Shown here piece by piece: positions 50,802-59,312 of a DNA stretch of 64,000 nt (position 1 is the first letter of the stretch; each line of letters begins with the position of its first letter). The DNA comes from Streptomyces sp. T12 (GTDB lineage Bacteria > Actinomycetota > Actinomycetes > Streptomycetales > Streptomycetaceae): contig NZ_CP117866.1 in assembly GCF_028736035.1 (NCBI RefSeq), forward strand, positions 806,001 to 870,000. Direction: 5' to 3'. The position numbers and the translations under genes are program-made. The notes under the pieces are model-generated. The model did no database searches. It was given only the letters and a program-made list of their open reading frames with translations, and was not told the DNA's origin.

Positions 50802-52852
50802 ACGTCGCTGATGAAGACGTTGGTGTTGCCGCTGTCGTCGTCCGTCTTGGCCCACCAGACGTTGGTCCACTCGCCGTAGGTCTCGCGGCGGCCCAGATTC
50901 TGCTGGCAGTAGAAGTAGTTGGTGCCCGCGTTGAGGACGCCGACCTCGGTGCCGGAGGCGTCGTACGACTTGGCTTGCTTCCAGACCTGGCAGTTGTACT
51001 TGCCGCCGCCGACGGAGGAGCAGGACGCGGTCGGTGTGGTGCTGCCCCCGCCGGTGCTGCCGCCCCCGCCCGTGGTTCCGCCGCCGCCCGTCGTACCGCC
51101 GTCTCCGGAACCGCCGCCCGTGGTACCGCCGTTGGTGCCACCGCCGCCCGAGGTCTTGGTCGGGGACGAGGTGGTGGACCGATCGGTGGGCTCGGCCTCC
51201 GCCGTACGGCTCGGGCTCTTGGTCGCGCCGGGGGACTTCTCGTCGTCGCCCGTCTCGGTGAGGCCGGAGTCGCCCGACCGATCGGCGTCGGGGCTGCCGG
51301 TCGCCGGGGCGGACGCGTCCTGGGAGGTGGCGGACGACGTGCCCTGCGCCTCGGCCTTGGTGTCGCCCTTGTCGTTCAGCAGGGCAACCGCGCCCCCGGC
51401 CGCCGCGAGGACGACAGTCACGGCCACGGCGGCGAGCAGGGCGCGGCCCTTGCGTCGGGTGGGTGCGGTGGAGGACGTGACCATGGGGCCGGTGGCGTCC
51501 GGGTCCTGTGGCGGCGGGGTGGGGTTGCCGTAGGCGTGCGGGGCGGACGGCACCGGTGTGCTGCCGTAGGGCGATGCGGTCGGCTGCCCCGGGGTGCCGT
51601 GTCCGTGCATGGCCGAGCCAGGATGGCCGACGGCGCCGAAGCCCTGTACCGGCGGCGTGCCTTGCCCAGGAGTGGCGGGCCCCTGCGCGCCCTGTGCTCC
51701 CTGCGCGCTCTGTCGGGCAGTCCCGAAGCGCGGCGCCCCAGGCAGGTCCGACGCGGGCACGCCCTGCCCCGGCGTGTCCAAGCCCTGAGCGCCCGGCGCA
51801 CCCTGCCCCTGGCCGCCGTACGCCTGCCCGGGGGGCTCTGCCGTCCCGGGCGCCCCGGATCCCGGCCCGTGCGGACCCGCTGCCTGCGGTGGCCCGCCGG
51901 CCGGCGGCACCGACGGAACGCCGAGTTCCGTCTCCTCTCGCGCGGGCCCGGCACCCGCCGGCCCCCGCAGCGCGGCCGTCTGCGAGTCGGTGCCGCCCGA
52001 CTCCGCCACCGCCTGCAGGAGTGCCCGCGCCTCGCCCGCCTCGGGGCGGGACTCGGGTCGCTTGTCCAACAGCCGCTGCAGGACGGGGCCGAGCGGCCCG
52101 GCACTGCGCGGCTCCGGCAGCGGCTCGGTGACGATGGCGGTGAGCGTGGAGAACGTCGACGTACGGCGGAAGGGCGCGGAGCCCTCGACGGCCGCGTACA
52201 GCGTGGCGCCCAGGGCCCATACGTCGGAGGAGGGGCCCGGTTCGACGCCCTGGGCACGCTCGGGGGCCAGGTAGTCGAGGGAGCCGACGAGTGCGCCGGT
52301 GCGGGTGAGGTTGGTCGCCTCGCCGTCGCCCGGGTCCTCCATGGCGGCGATGCCGAAGTCGGTCAGGACCACGCGGCCGGAACGGTCGAGCAGGATGTTG
52401 CCCGGCTTCACGTCACGGTGCAGGACACCGGCCGCGTGGGCGGCGGCGAGCGCCTCCATGACCTTGGCGCCGATGCCGGCCGCCTCGCGCGGGTCGAGGG
52501 TGCCGCGCTCGCGCAGCACGTCGTCCAGGGACGGGCCGTCGACCAGCTCCATGACGATCAGCGGGCGTCCGTCGACCTCGGCGACGTCGTGCACCGCCAC
52601 GACTCCGGGATGCCGCACCCGGGCCGCCGCCCGCGCCTCGCGCTGCATTCGCAGCCGCAGGTCCGCGAGTTCGGGACCGTCGGCATCGGTGTAGGTGCGC
52701 AGCTCCTTGACGGCGACCTCGCGGCCGAGGACCTCGTCGAGGGCCCGCCAGACCACGCCCATGCCGCCGCGCCCGAGCTGTGCCACGACGCGATAACGCC
52801 CGGCCAGCAGCCGACCGGCCTCGTCCGTCTGTCCGTACTCCCCCGAAGACAC
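50747..52852 (-). CDS. Membrane Ser/Thr protein kinase with extracellular Cys-containing sensor domain
   Basis: A 701-residue kinase. The Hanks-type domain covers about 19-275: GRGGMG at 27-32, Lys49 in VAVKE, HRDVKPGN at 145-152, DFG at 165-167 and the APE motif near 195. A long Pro/Gly/Gln linker precedes a single helix (RRKGRALLAAVAVTVVLAAA, about 465). Outside are a Ser/Thr/Gly-rich spacer and a C-terminal domain of about 95 residues with four Cys (SCSSVGGGKYNCQVWK, NYFYCQQNLGRRE, LPVC), probably two disulfides. There are no PASTA repeats. The GTG at 52852 has AGGAACGGGG upstream; the longer TTG start at 52888 is less likely. Confidence 0.92.
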   Translation of the reverse strand: MSSGEYGQTDEAGRLLAGRYRVVAQLGRGGMGVVWRALDEVLGREVAVKELRTYTDADGPELADLRLRMQREARAAARVRHPGVVAVHDVAEVDGRPLIVMELVDGPSLDDVLRERGTLDPREAAGIGAKVMEALAAAHAAGVLHRDVKPGNILLDRSGRVVLTDFGIAAMEDPGDGEATNLTRTGALVGSLDYLAPERAQGVEPGPSSDVWALGATLYAAVEGSAPFRRTSTFSTLTAIVTEPLPEPRSAGPLGPVLQRLLDKRPESRPEAGEARALLQAVAESGGTDSQTAALRGPAGAGPAREETELGVPSVPPAGGPPQAAGPHGPGSGAPGTAEPPGQAYGGQGQGAPGAQGLDTPGQGVPASDLPGAPRFGTARQSAQGAQGAQGPATPGQGTPPVQGFGAVGHPGSAMHGHGTPGQPTASPYGSTPVPSAPHAYGNPTPPPQDPDATGPMVTSSTAPTRRKGRALLAAVAVTVVLAAAGGAVALLNDKGDTKAEAQGTSSATSQDASAPATGSPDADRSGDSGLTETGDDEKSPGATKSPSRTAEAEPTDRSTTSSPTKTSGGGGTNGGTTGGGSGDGGTTGGGGTTGGGGSTGGGSTTPTASCSSVGGGKYNCQVWKQAKSYDASGTEVGVLNAGTNYFYCQQNLGRRETYGEWTNVWWAKTDDDSGNTNVFISDVYIEGGNNDEPVPGLPVC

Positions 52853-52956
52853 CGCTGCCCCGTTCCTGTGACACCTGTGACTGGTCAATGCGTGGCGTAC
52901 AGACTACGGGGCAGGGGTGACAACGCCGGCGGGTGGTTGCGGCTGTGACGGGTCCG

Positions 52957-54261
52957 CTACTTGGCGGAGACCGTCAGATCGCCGCGGCGGGGCGCCGCGA
53001 ATCCCTCCAGATCGGCACGGGTCAGACCGGTCAGCCGGGCGACCTCGGCGATGTCGAGGGCGCCGCAGTCCAGGCCGCGCAGCAGATAGCCGCTGAGGGC
53101 CTTGGCGGTGGCGGGCTCGTCCATGACGTCGCCGCCGGCCCGGTTGGCGTATCGGGCGAGACGGGCGGCCGCCTGCTCGAAGCCCTCGCGGTAGAAGGCG
53201 AAGACGGCCGCGTACCGGGTCGTGATGTGGCCGGGGTGCATGTCCCAGCCCTGGTAGTAGGCGCGGGCCAGGGCGCGGCGGGTGAGGCCGTAGTGCAGGC
53301 GCCAGGCGTCGTGGACCTTCTCGGTCGGGCCGACCGGCAGGACGTTCGTCGAGCCGTCCGAGACGCGTACGCCGGTGCCCGCCGCCGCGACCTGCATGAT
53401 CGCCTTGGCGTGGTCGGCGGCCGGGTGGTCGCTGGCCTGGTAGGCGGCGGAGACGCCGAGGCAGGCGCTGTAGTCGAAGGTGCCGTAGTGCAGGCCCGTG
53501 GCGCGCCCCTCGGCGGCCTGGATCATCCGGGCGACGGTGGCGGTGCCGTCGGTGGCGAGGATGGACTGGCTGGTCTCGATCTGGATCTCGAAGCCGATCC
53601 GGCCGGGCTCAAGACCGCGTGCCTTCTCGAACTCCTCCAGGAGCCGGACCATGGCACTGACCTGCTCGGCGTACGTCACCTTCGGCAGCGTCAGCACGAG
53701 CCCGTCGGGCAGGCCGCCGGCCTCCATCAGGCCGGTGAGGAAGATGTCGAGGGTGCGGATGCCCCGGTCGCGTACGGGCGCCTCCATGCACTTCATGCGG
53801 ATGCCCATGTACGGCGCCGCCGTGCCGTTCTCGTACGCCTCGGCGATCAGGCGTGCCGCGCGGGCGGCCGCCTCGTCCTCCTCGGCGTCCGGGCGGGGGC
53901 CGTAGCCGTCCTCGAAGTCGACGCGCAGGTCCTCGATGGGCTCGCGCTCCAGCTTGGCGCGCACGCGCGCGTAGACGGGCTCGGCGAGTTCGTCGGACAG
54001 GCCGAGGACGGCGGCGAAGGACGCGGCGTCCGGGGCGTGTTCGTCGAGGGCGGCGAGCGCCTGGTCGCCCCAGGAGCGGATGGTGTCGGCGGCGAAGACG
54101 TCGCCGGGGACGTAGACGGTGTGGACGGGCTGGCGTCCACCGGGGTCCCCGGGGTAGCGGCGCTCCAGTTCGGCGTCGACCGGCGCGAGGGAGGCGCTGA
54201 TCTCCTCGCTGACGGCGCCCGCGAGGCTCGTCGCCACCTTCTCCTGCTGGCCCTGACCCAT
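52957..54261 (-). CDS. DUF6986 / CitE-like aldolase family protein
   Basis: A 434-residue protein of the aldolase/citrate lyase-beta fold. VDFEDGYGPRPDAEED near residue 115 holds the acidic metal ligands, and IGFEIQIETSQSI near 222 and GLHYGTFDYSACLG near 255 complete the site. YYQGWDMHPGHITTRYAA is a second conserved block. Streptomyces homologues lie near purine/ureide or glyoxylate genes; here the neighbours are unrelated, so the pathway is unsure. AGGAGGG precedes the ATG. A TTCCG-N5-CGGAA palindrome sits 17 bp upstream. Confidence 0.8.
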   Translation of the reverse strand: MGQGQQEKVATSLAGAVSEEISASLAPVDAELERRYPGDPGGRQPVHTVYVPGDVFAADTIRSWGDQALAALDEHAPDAASFAAVLGLSDELAEPVYARVRAKLEREPIEDLRVDFEDGYGPRPDAEEDEAAARAARLIAEAYENGTAAPYMGIRMKCMEAPVRDRGIRTLDIFLTGLMEAGGLPDGLVLTLPKVTYAEQVSAMVRLLEEFEKARGLEPGRIGFEIQIETSQSILATDGTATVARMIQAAEGRATGLHYGTFDYSACLGVSAAYQASDHPAADHAKAIMQVAAAGTGVRVSDGSTNVLPVGPTEKVHDAWRLHYGLTRRALARAYYQGWDMHPGHITTRYAAVFAFYREGFEQAAARLARYANRAGGDVMDEPATAKALSGYLLRGLDCGALDIAEVARLTGLTRADLEGFAAPRRGDLTVSAK

Positions 54262-54277
54262 CCCACACCCTCCTGTT

Positions 54278-54292
54278 TTCCGCTATACGGAA
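54278..54292. promoter_or_regulatory. IclR-type palindrome upstream of the CitE-like gene
   Basis: TTCCGCTATACGGAA has perfect 5-bp arms around a 5-bp centre. A weaker copy (ATCCGTAGAACGAAG) lies at about 54299-54313. This form is common for IclR-family operators of catabolic genes, including those for allantoin-type pathways. The regulator is not in the window. Confidence 0.55.
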
Positions 54293-54466
54293 TCAACAAT
54301 CCGTAGAACGAAGTTATCTGGGGACCTTCCGACTGGTCAACACCATGTCCACGGGGAGTCACTCCACCATCTCGCCATGTTCACGCCCATCTCAGGGCGC
54401 GGTATCACACTTCCATACGCACGCATCGCACGACTCGTCCGGCAGTTCCCACCGAAGGAGCCCGAA

Positions 54467-55375
54467 GTGCCGAACCACAGCCGAGTCACGCGCCGTCTGG
54501 GCCTGAAGGCCGCGTTAGCCGCGGCGGTCACCGCGCCCCTCTCCAGTACAGCACTGCCCACGTCGTCCGCCTCGGCAGGCGAACGCCCGGCCCGCCGGCA
54601 TCTCCAGGTCATGTCCTTCAACCTGCGCTTCGCGAGCACCACCGAGCCCAACAGCTGGGCCGTGCGCAGACCGGTGATGCGCGAGCTGCTGCGCCAGGAG
54701 GCCCCGCATGTGATCGGCACCCAGGAGGGCGTCTTCTCGCAGCTGCTCGACATCGACTCCGACCTCGGCCCGCACTACGACTGGGTGGGCACCGGCCGGC
54801 TGCACGGCAGCAGCGACGAATCCATGGCGGTCTTCTACGACTCCCGCCGCCTGCGCCCGACCGCGTACGACCACTTCTGGCTCTCCGACACGCCGAACGC
54901 GATCGGCTCCAACACCTGGGGCGCGGCCTTCGCCCGCATGGTCACCTGGGTCCGCTTCCGCGATCTGGCCGACGGCGGACGGGAGTTCTACGTCCTCAAC
55001 ACTCACTTCGACCATGTGAGCCAGTACGCGCGCGAGCGCAGCGCCTCGCTCATCGCGGAGCGGATCGCCGGGTTCGACCGCGCCCTGCCGGTCGTAGTGA
55101 CGGGGGACTTCAATGTCGCCGCCCACAAGAACACGGTGTACGACGCGCTGCTCGACGCCGGTCTCGTCGACACCTGGGACACCGCGCGCCAGCGCAGCGC
55201 GCTGTACGCGACCTTCCACGGCTACAAGCCACTGACGCCGAACGGCGACCGTATCGACTGGATCCTGTCCACGCCCGGCGTGACGGCGCACCGGGCGGCG
55301 ATCAACACCTTCTCCGACGACGGACAGTTCCCGAGCGACCACCTGCCCGTGCAGGCCTTCCTGAGCCTGGGATGA
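54467..55375 (+). CDS. Tat-exported endonuclease/exonuclease/phosphatase-family hydrolase
   Basis: A 302-residue exported metal-dependent phosphodiesterase. The N-terminus (SRVTRRLGLKAALAAAVTAP) is a twin-arginine signal. EEP motifs follow in order: VMSFNLRF, VIGTQEG, YVLNTHFDHVS, VVTGDFNVAA, RIDWILST and SDHLPVQAFL, so the Asn, Glu, Asp-His and terminal His sites are all present. The closest family members are small-molecule phosphoesterases. GTG at 54467 with GAAGGAG seven bases upstream is chosen; the longer upstream ATG is not needed. Confidence 0.9.
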   Translation: MPNHSRVTRRLGLKAALAAAVTAPLSSTALPTSSASAGERPARRHLQVMSFNLRFASTTEPNSWAVRRPVMRELLRQEAPHVIGTQEGVFSQLLDIDSDLGPHYDWVGTGRLHGSSDESMAVFYDSRRLRPTAYDHFWLSDTPNAIGSNTWGAAFARMVTWVRFRDLADGGREFYVLNTHFDHVSQYARERSASLIAERIAGFDRALPVVVTGDFNVAAHKNTVYDALLDAGLVDTWDTARQRSALYATFHGYKPLTPNGDRIDWILSTPGVTAHRAAINTFSDDGQFPSDHLPVQAFLSLG

Positions 55376-55377
55376 CA

Positions 55378-55416
55378 CGAGGCCCCCGTGACCGCCGGAC
55401 GGTCACGGGGGCCTCG
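55378..55416. terminator. Strong bidirectional hairpin terminator
   Basis: CGAGGCCCCCGTGACCG (55378-55394) and CGGTCACGGGGGCCTCG (55400-55416) form a perfect 17-bp stem with a CCGGA loop. It separates the EEP gene and etfA, whose stops are at 55375 and 55433, and can end both transcripts. Confidence 0.9.
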
Positions 55417-55432
55417 TCAGCCCGGGGTGGGA

Positions 55433-56395
55433 TCAGCCCTTGCGGGTCTTGATCTCCTCGGTCAGGGCGGGGACGACGTCGAAGAGGTCGCCGACGACGC
55501 CGTAGTCGACCAGGTCGAAGATCGGGGCCTCGGCGTCCTTGTTGATCGCCACGATCGTCTTCGAGGTCTGCATACCGGCGCGGTGCTGGATCGCGCCGGA
55601 GATGCCGGAGGCGATGTACAGCTGCGGCGAGACCGACTTGCCGGTCTGGCCGACCTGGTTGGTGTGCGGGTACCAGCCGGCGTCCACCGCGGCACGCGAG
55701 GCACCGACGGCCGCGCCGAGGGAGTCGGCGAGCGCCTCGATGATCGCGAAGTTCTCCGCGCCGTTGACGCCACGGCCACCGGAGACCACGATCGCGGCCT
55801 CGGTCAGCTCCGGACGGCCCGTCGACTCACGCGGCGTGCGGCCGGTGACCTTGGTGCCGGTGGCCTGCGCGGAGAAGGTGACCGCGAGGGCCTCGACCGC
55901 ACCGGCGGCCGGGGCGGCCTCCACGGCCGCGCTGTTCGGCTTGACCGTGATGACCGGAGTGCCCTTGGCCACACGGGACTTGGTGGTGAACGACGCGGCG
56001 AACACCGACTGGGTGGCCACCGGGCCCTCGTCGCCGGCCTCAAGGTCGACGGCGTCGGTGATGATGCCGGAGCCGATGCGCAGCGCCAGACGGGCGGCGA
56101 TCTCCTTGCCCTCGGCGGAGGAGGGGACGAGGACGGCGGCCGGGGAGACGGCCTCGACGGCGGCCTGCAGGGCGTCGACCTTCGGGACGACCAGGTAGTC
56201 GGCGTACTCGGCGGCCTCGTGGGTGAGGACCTTGACCGCGCCGTGCTCGGCGAGCGCGGCGGCGGTGTCGGCGGCGCCGTTGCCCAGCGCGACGGCGACC
56301 GGCTCGCCGATGCGGCGGGCCAGGGTCAGCAGCTCCAGGGTGGGCTTGCGGACGGCACCGTCCACGTGGTCGACGTAGACGAGAACTTCAGCCAT
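55433..56395 (-). CDS. etfA: Electron transfer flavoprotein subunit alpha
   Basis: A 320-residue flavoprotein subunit. The N-terminal domain opens MAEVLVYVDHVDG. The C-terminal FAD domain has VVSGGRGVNGAENF near 205, SPQLYIASGISGAIQHRAGM near 255 and IVAINKDAEAPIFDLVDYGVVGD near 285, all classic EtfA. With EtfB it passes electrons from acyl-CoA and other dehydrogenases to the respiratory chain. It lies 75 bp behind etfB on the same strand, in the usual order. No dedicated EtfQO gene is seen here. Confidence 0.96.
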   Translation of the reverse strand: MAEVLVYVDHVDGAVRKPTLELLTLARRIGEPVAVALGNGAADTAAALAEHGAVKVLTHEAAEYADYLVVPKVDALQAAVEAVSPAAVLVPSSAEGKEIAARLALRIGSGIITDAVDLEAGDEGPVATQSVFAASFTTKSRVAKGTPVITVKPNSAAVEAAPAAGAVEALAVTFSAQATGTKVTGRTPRESTGRPELTEAAIVVSGGRGVNGAENFAIIEALADSLGAAVGASRAAVDAGWYPHTNQVGQTGKSVSPQLYIASGISGAIQHRAGMQTSKTIVAINKDAEAPIFDLVDYGVVGDLFDVVPALTEEIKTRKG

Positions 56396-56470
56396 GGGAT
56401 TGCTCTCCTGCGGAATGCGAAGTCGTAAGGGGCGAAAGGGGTGTTGAGCCTCGAGCGGGCCGGCGTCCCC

Positions 56471-57259
56471 TTAGATGAACTTCTGGCTCGCGAGGAACTC
56501 AGCGAGCTGCTTGCCGCCCTCGCCCTCGTCCTTGACGATCGTGCCGGCGCTGCGGGCCGGGCGCTCGGCCGCGGCGTCGACGACGGTGTAGGCACCCTCG
56601 AGACCGACCTCCTCGGCCTCGATGTCCAGGTCGGACAGGTCCCAGGACTCCACCGGCTTCTTCTTGGCGGCCATGATGCCCTTGAAGGACGGGTAGCGCG
56701 CCTCGCCCGACTGGTCGGTGACCGACACGACCGCCGGCAGGGAGGCCTCCAGCTGCTCGGAGGCGGCGTCGCCGTCCCGGCGGCCCTTGACCGTGCCGTC
56801 CTCGACCGAGACCTCCGACAGGAGGGTGACCTGCGGGACGCCCAGACGCTCGGCCAGCAGGGCCGGTACGACGCCCATGGTGCCGTCGGTGGAGGCCATG
56901 CCGGAGATCACCAGGTCGTAGCCGGCCTTCTCGACCGCCTTCGCCAGCACCAGCGAGGTGCCGATGGCGTCGGTGCCGTGCAGGTCGTCGTCCTCGACGT
57001 GGATCGCCTTGTCGGCGCCCATGGACAGCGCCTTGCGCAGCGCGTCCTTCGCGTCCTCCGGACCCACCGTCAGGACGGTGATCTCCACGTCGTCGTCGGA
57101 GTTCTCGGAGATCTGCAGCGCCTGCTCGACCGCGTACTCGTCGAGCTCGGAGAGCAGACCGTCCACGTCGTCCCGGTCGACGGTCAGGTCATCGGCGAAG
57201 TGCCGGTCGCCAGTGGCGTCGGGCACGTACTTCACGGTGACAACGATCCTCAAGCTCAC
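56471..57259 (-). CDS. etfB: Electron transfer flavoprotein subunit beta
   Basis: A 262-residue AMP-binding subunit. RIVVTVKYVPDATGDRHF opens the chain, DEYAVEQALQI near 40 is the conserved helix, and SGMASTDGTMGVVPALLAERL near 118 is the ETF-beta signature (VxGxxxxDxxTGQVGPxLAExL form). The GTG at 57259 has AGGAG nine bases upstream. First gene of etfBA. The leader carries a 7-bp-arm hairpin just after the -10. Confidence 0.96.
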   Translation of the reverse strand: MSLRIVVTVKYVPDATGDRHFADDLTVDRDDVDGLLSELDEYAVEQALQISENSDDDVEITVLTVGPEDAKDALRKALSMGADKAIHVEDDDLHGTDAIGTSLVLAKAVEKAGYDLVISGMASTDGTMGVVPALLAERLGVPQVTLLSEVSVEDGTVKGRRDGDAASEQLEASLPAVVSVTDQSGEARYPSFKGIMAAKKKPVESWDLSDLDIEAEEVGLEGAYTVVDAAAERPARSAGTIVKDEGEGGKQLAEFLASQKFI

Positions 57260-57290
57260 GCCGGCTCTCCTACTGCGTCGACATTTCTCT

Positions 57291-57379
57291 GCTGCCTACT
57301 TGCAGGCAGCATAGGCGCCCCAAGTGGCCGATCCCGATCGGGGCGACCTGCGCTCCGAGCGAAATATTACTCGTCAGTA
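57291..57379 (-). promoter_or_regulatory. etfBA leader: inverted repeat and TetR-like site
   Basis: GCTGCCT (57291-57297) and AGGCAGC (57304-57310) form an inverted repeat in the leader, immediately following a -10 TATGCT on the minus strand. Further upstream TACTCGTCAGTA (57368-57379) has TACT/AGTA arms. The first could be a 5'-UTR stem or an operator; the second looks like a half-degenerate TetR site. Confidence 0.45.
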
Positions 57380-57501
57380 CACCCAGTTCGTTCCCGCTAA
57401 GCAAGCGCTTTGAACTGTGACCTTTGCAACGCAGCGTAATCGGAAATCGACGGCTTCGCAGAACGGTGGGAGGCCGGTTCGCTCACAGCGGTGCGGTGAG
57501 C

Positions 57502-58011
57502 TCAGTCACGCAGGCCGTTGAACCGGCCCTGGTGGTACACGAGCGGACGTCCGGGGCCGGTGGGGTCACCGAGGACGACCTCGGCCAGCACGATGCGGTG
57601 ATCGCCCGCGGGCACGCGCCCCACGATCCGGCACACCATCCAGGCGAGGACGTCGTCGAGGACGGGGACGCCTTCGGGCCCCTCGCGCCAGGCCGTGGGC
57701 GCGCCGAAACGGTCGGCGCCGCTGCGGGCGAAGGTGGCCGCCAGGTCCTGTTGGTGCTCGCCGAGTATGTGGACACCGACATGGTCCGCCGCGGCTATCG
57801 CCGGCCAGCTGGAGGCACCGGTGCCGACGCCGAAGGAAAGCATCGGGGGCTCGGCGGAGACGGAGGTAAGGGAGGTGGCGGTGAAGCCGACCGGGCCCGT
57901 CTCACCTCGGGCGGTGATCACCGCCACTCCGGCCGCGTGGCGCCGGAAGACGGAGCGGAGCAGGTCGGGAGAGGCGAGCTGGGTGGCGCCGAGGCCGGAC
58001 GTGGCCGTCAT
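57502..58011 (-). CDS. Flavin reductase-family protein
   Basis: A 169-residue split-barrel flavoprotein. FRRHAAGVAVITARGETGPV near residue 20 and FTATSLTSVSAEPPMLSFGV, which follows, are the FMN-binding motifs of the HpaC/flavin reductase-like family, and AGDHRIVLAEV and PLVYHQGRFN complete it. It should supply reduced flavin to a partner monooxygenase, which is not present here. AGAAGGA precedes the ATG at 58011; a longer start at 58059 has no support. Confidence 0.9.
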   Translation of the reverse strand: MTATSGLGATQLASPDLLRSVFRRHAAGVAVITARGETGPVGFTATSLTSVSAEPPMLSFGVGTGASSWPAIAAADHVGVHILGEHQQDLAATFARSGADRFGAPTAWREGPEGVPVLDDVLAWMVCRIVGRVPAGDHRIVLAEVVLGDPTGPGRPLVYHQGRFNGLRD

Positions 58012-58220
58012 GGAGTTGTCCTTCTGCGAGGGGAGGTGTGCGGGTCCGTGGCCGTTCAACAGCCCGGACAGCGCGCGCTCGCGGTGCGGGCCAGGTCGAC
58101 ATGGGCCCGGCCGAAGAGAAGGAGTTCCTCAGGCATACGGTCAGGCTGACGATAGGTGGTGCACACAGTCAAGTGGGTTCCGCGATGTGGGAGATGACTC
58201 ACCCTCGGCATCACGGCCCC

Positions 58221-58634
58221 TCAGACCGCTTCACCCAGCGCGGCGATGACGTCCGCCTTGCGCGGCTGACCGGTGGCCCGCCGTACGACGTTGCCGTCGG
58301 CGTCGAGGACCAGCACGGTCGGCGTCTTGAGGATGTCGAGCCGGCGTACGAGGTCCAGATTGTCCTCGGCGTCGATCTCGACGTGGGTCACGCCCGGGAC
58401 CATGCCGGCCACCTCGCCGAGCACGCGCCGGGTGGCCCGGCAGGGTGCGCAGAAGGTGCTGGAGAACTGCACGAGGGTGGCGCGCTCACCCAGCGCCTCA
58501 CCCAACTCGGCCGCCCCGAGCCGCTTTCCGTCGTCCCGCCCGCGCACCCGCACTCTCCCGCTCCGCCGCTGATGCAGCACTCCGTACGCGCTCGCCGCGA
58601 CGAGCACCACCACGCACACCACAAGTCCGGTCAT
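58221..58634 (-). CDS. Membrane-anchored thioredoxin-family protein
   Basis: A 137-residue protein with an N-terminal helix (MTGLVVCVVVLVAASAYGVL) and a thioredoxin domain from about 45. The active site is FCAPC with Cys62 and Cys65, and the cis-Pro is in LKTPTVLVLDADG. The single helix puts the active site either outside or inside depending on topology; the RR-rich residues after the helix favour the cytosol. It is divergent (76 bp) from DUF4395, a common actinobacterial pairing. Confidence 0.88.
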   Translation of the reverse strand: MTGLVVCVVVLVAASAYGVLHQRRSGRVRVRGRDDGKRLGAAELGEALGERATLVQFSSTFCAPCRATRRVLGEVAGMVPGVTHVEIDAEDNLDLVRRLDILKTPTVLVLDADGNVVRRATGQPRKADVIAALGEAV

Positions 58635-58710
58635 CACCCTGCTCAACCCTTCACGAGACTGCAAAGATTCCCGACTCCCCGAAGCCTGTCCGGTGCGGAA
58701 TGCTTGATTC

Positions 58711-59127
58711 ATGGACATCGATGTGAGGGGGCCGCGCTTCGGGGCGGCCGTGACGACCGTGGTGCTGGCGGTCGTTCTGGTCACCGGGAGCGCCTGGCTG
58801 CTCGCCTGGCAGACGCTGGCGTTCGCGTTGGGCGCGGCGGGCGGGGTGGGCCGTTCGCCGTACGGCTGGCTGTTCCGCAGGGCCGTACGTCCCCGGATCG
58901 GGCCGCCGACCGAGTTCGAGGCGCCGGAACCGCCGCGGTTCGCACAGGCGGTGGGCCTGGTCTTCGCGGGCCTCGGACTGGTCGGGTACACGCTCGGGCC
59001 GGACTGGCTGGGACTCGCCGCGACCGGGGCCGCGCTCGCGGCCGCCTTCCTGAACGCCGTCTTCGGGTACTGCCTGGGGTGCGAGATGTACCTGCTCGTA
59101 CGGCGGGTGACGGTGCGCACGGAGTAA
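58711..59127 (+). CDS. DUF4395 membrane protein
   Basis: A 138-residue protein with about four helices. MDIDVRGPRFGAAVTTVVL opens the family, and the end carries FGYCLGCEMYLLVRR, a conserved CxxC next to the last helix. Proteins of this family are repeatedly found beside thioredoxins, suggesting a joint thiol-redox role in the membrane. The divergent thioredoxin here fits that. Confidence 0.87.
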   Translation: MDIDVRGPRFGAAVTTVVLAVVLVTGSAWLLAWQTLAFALGAAGGVGRSPYGWLFRRAVRPRIGPPTEFEAPEPPRFAQAVGLVFAGLGLVGYTLGPDWLGLAATGAALAAAFLNAVFGYCLGCEMYLLVRRVTVRTE

Positions 59128-59312
59128 AGGCGGCTTCAAAATCCGAGGTGGATCACGGTCGACGTGACGAGGATCTCGCGGTTCACAGGCACTGGGACTG
59201 GCTCCCCGGCCGTTCTTGGGGCACGATCTGCGACATGCCGTAAACCTACGGCTGCGTAACTTTCCACTGGGAGCTTCCTTCCCAGGCACAGAAGGAAGGG
59301 TCCACCCCGTCC

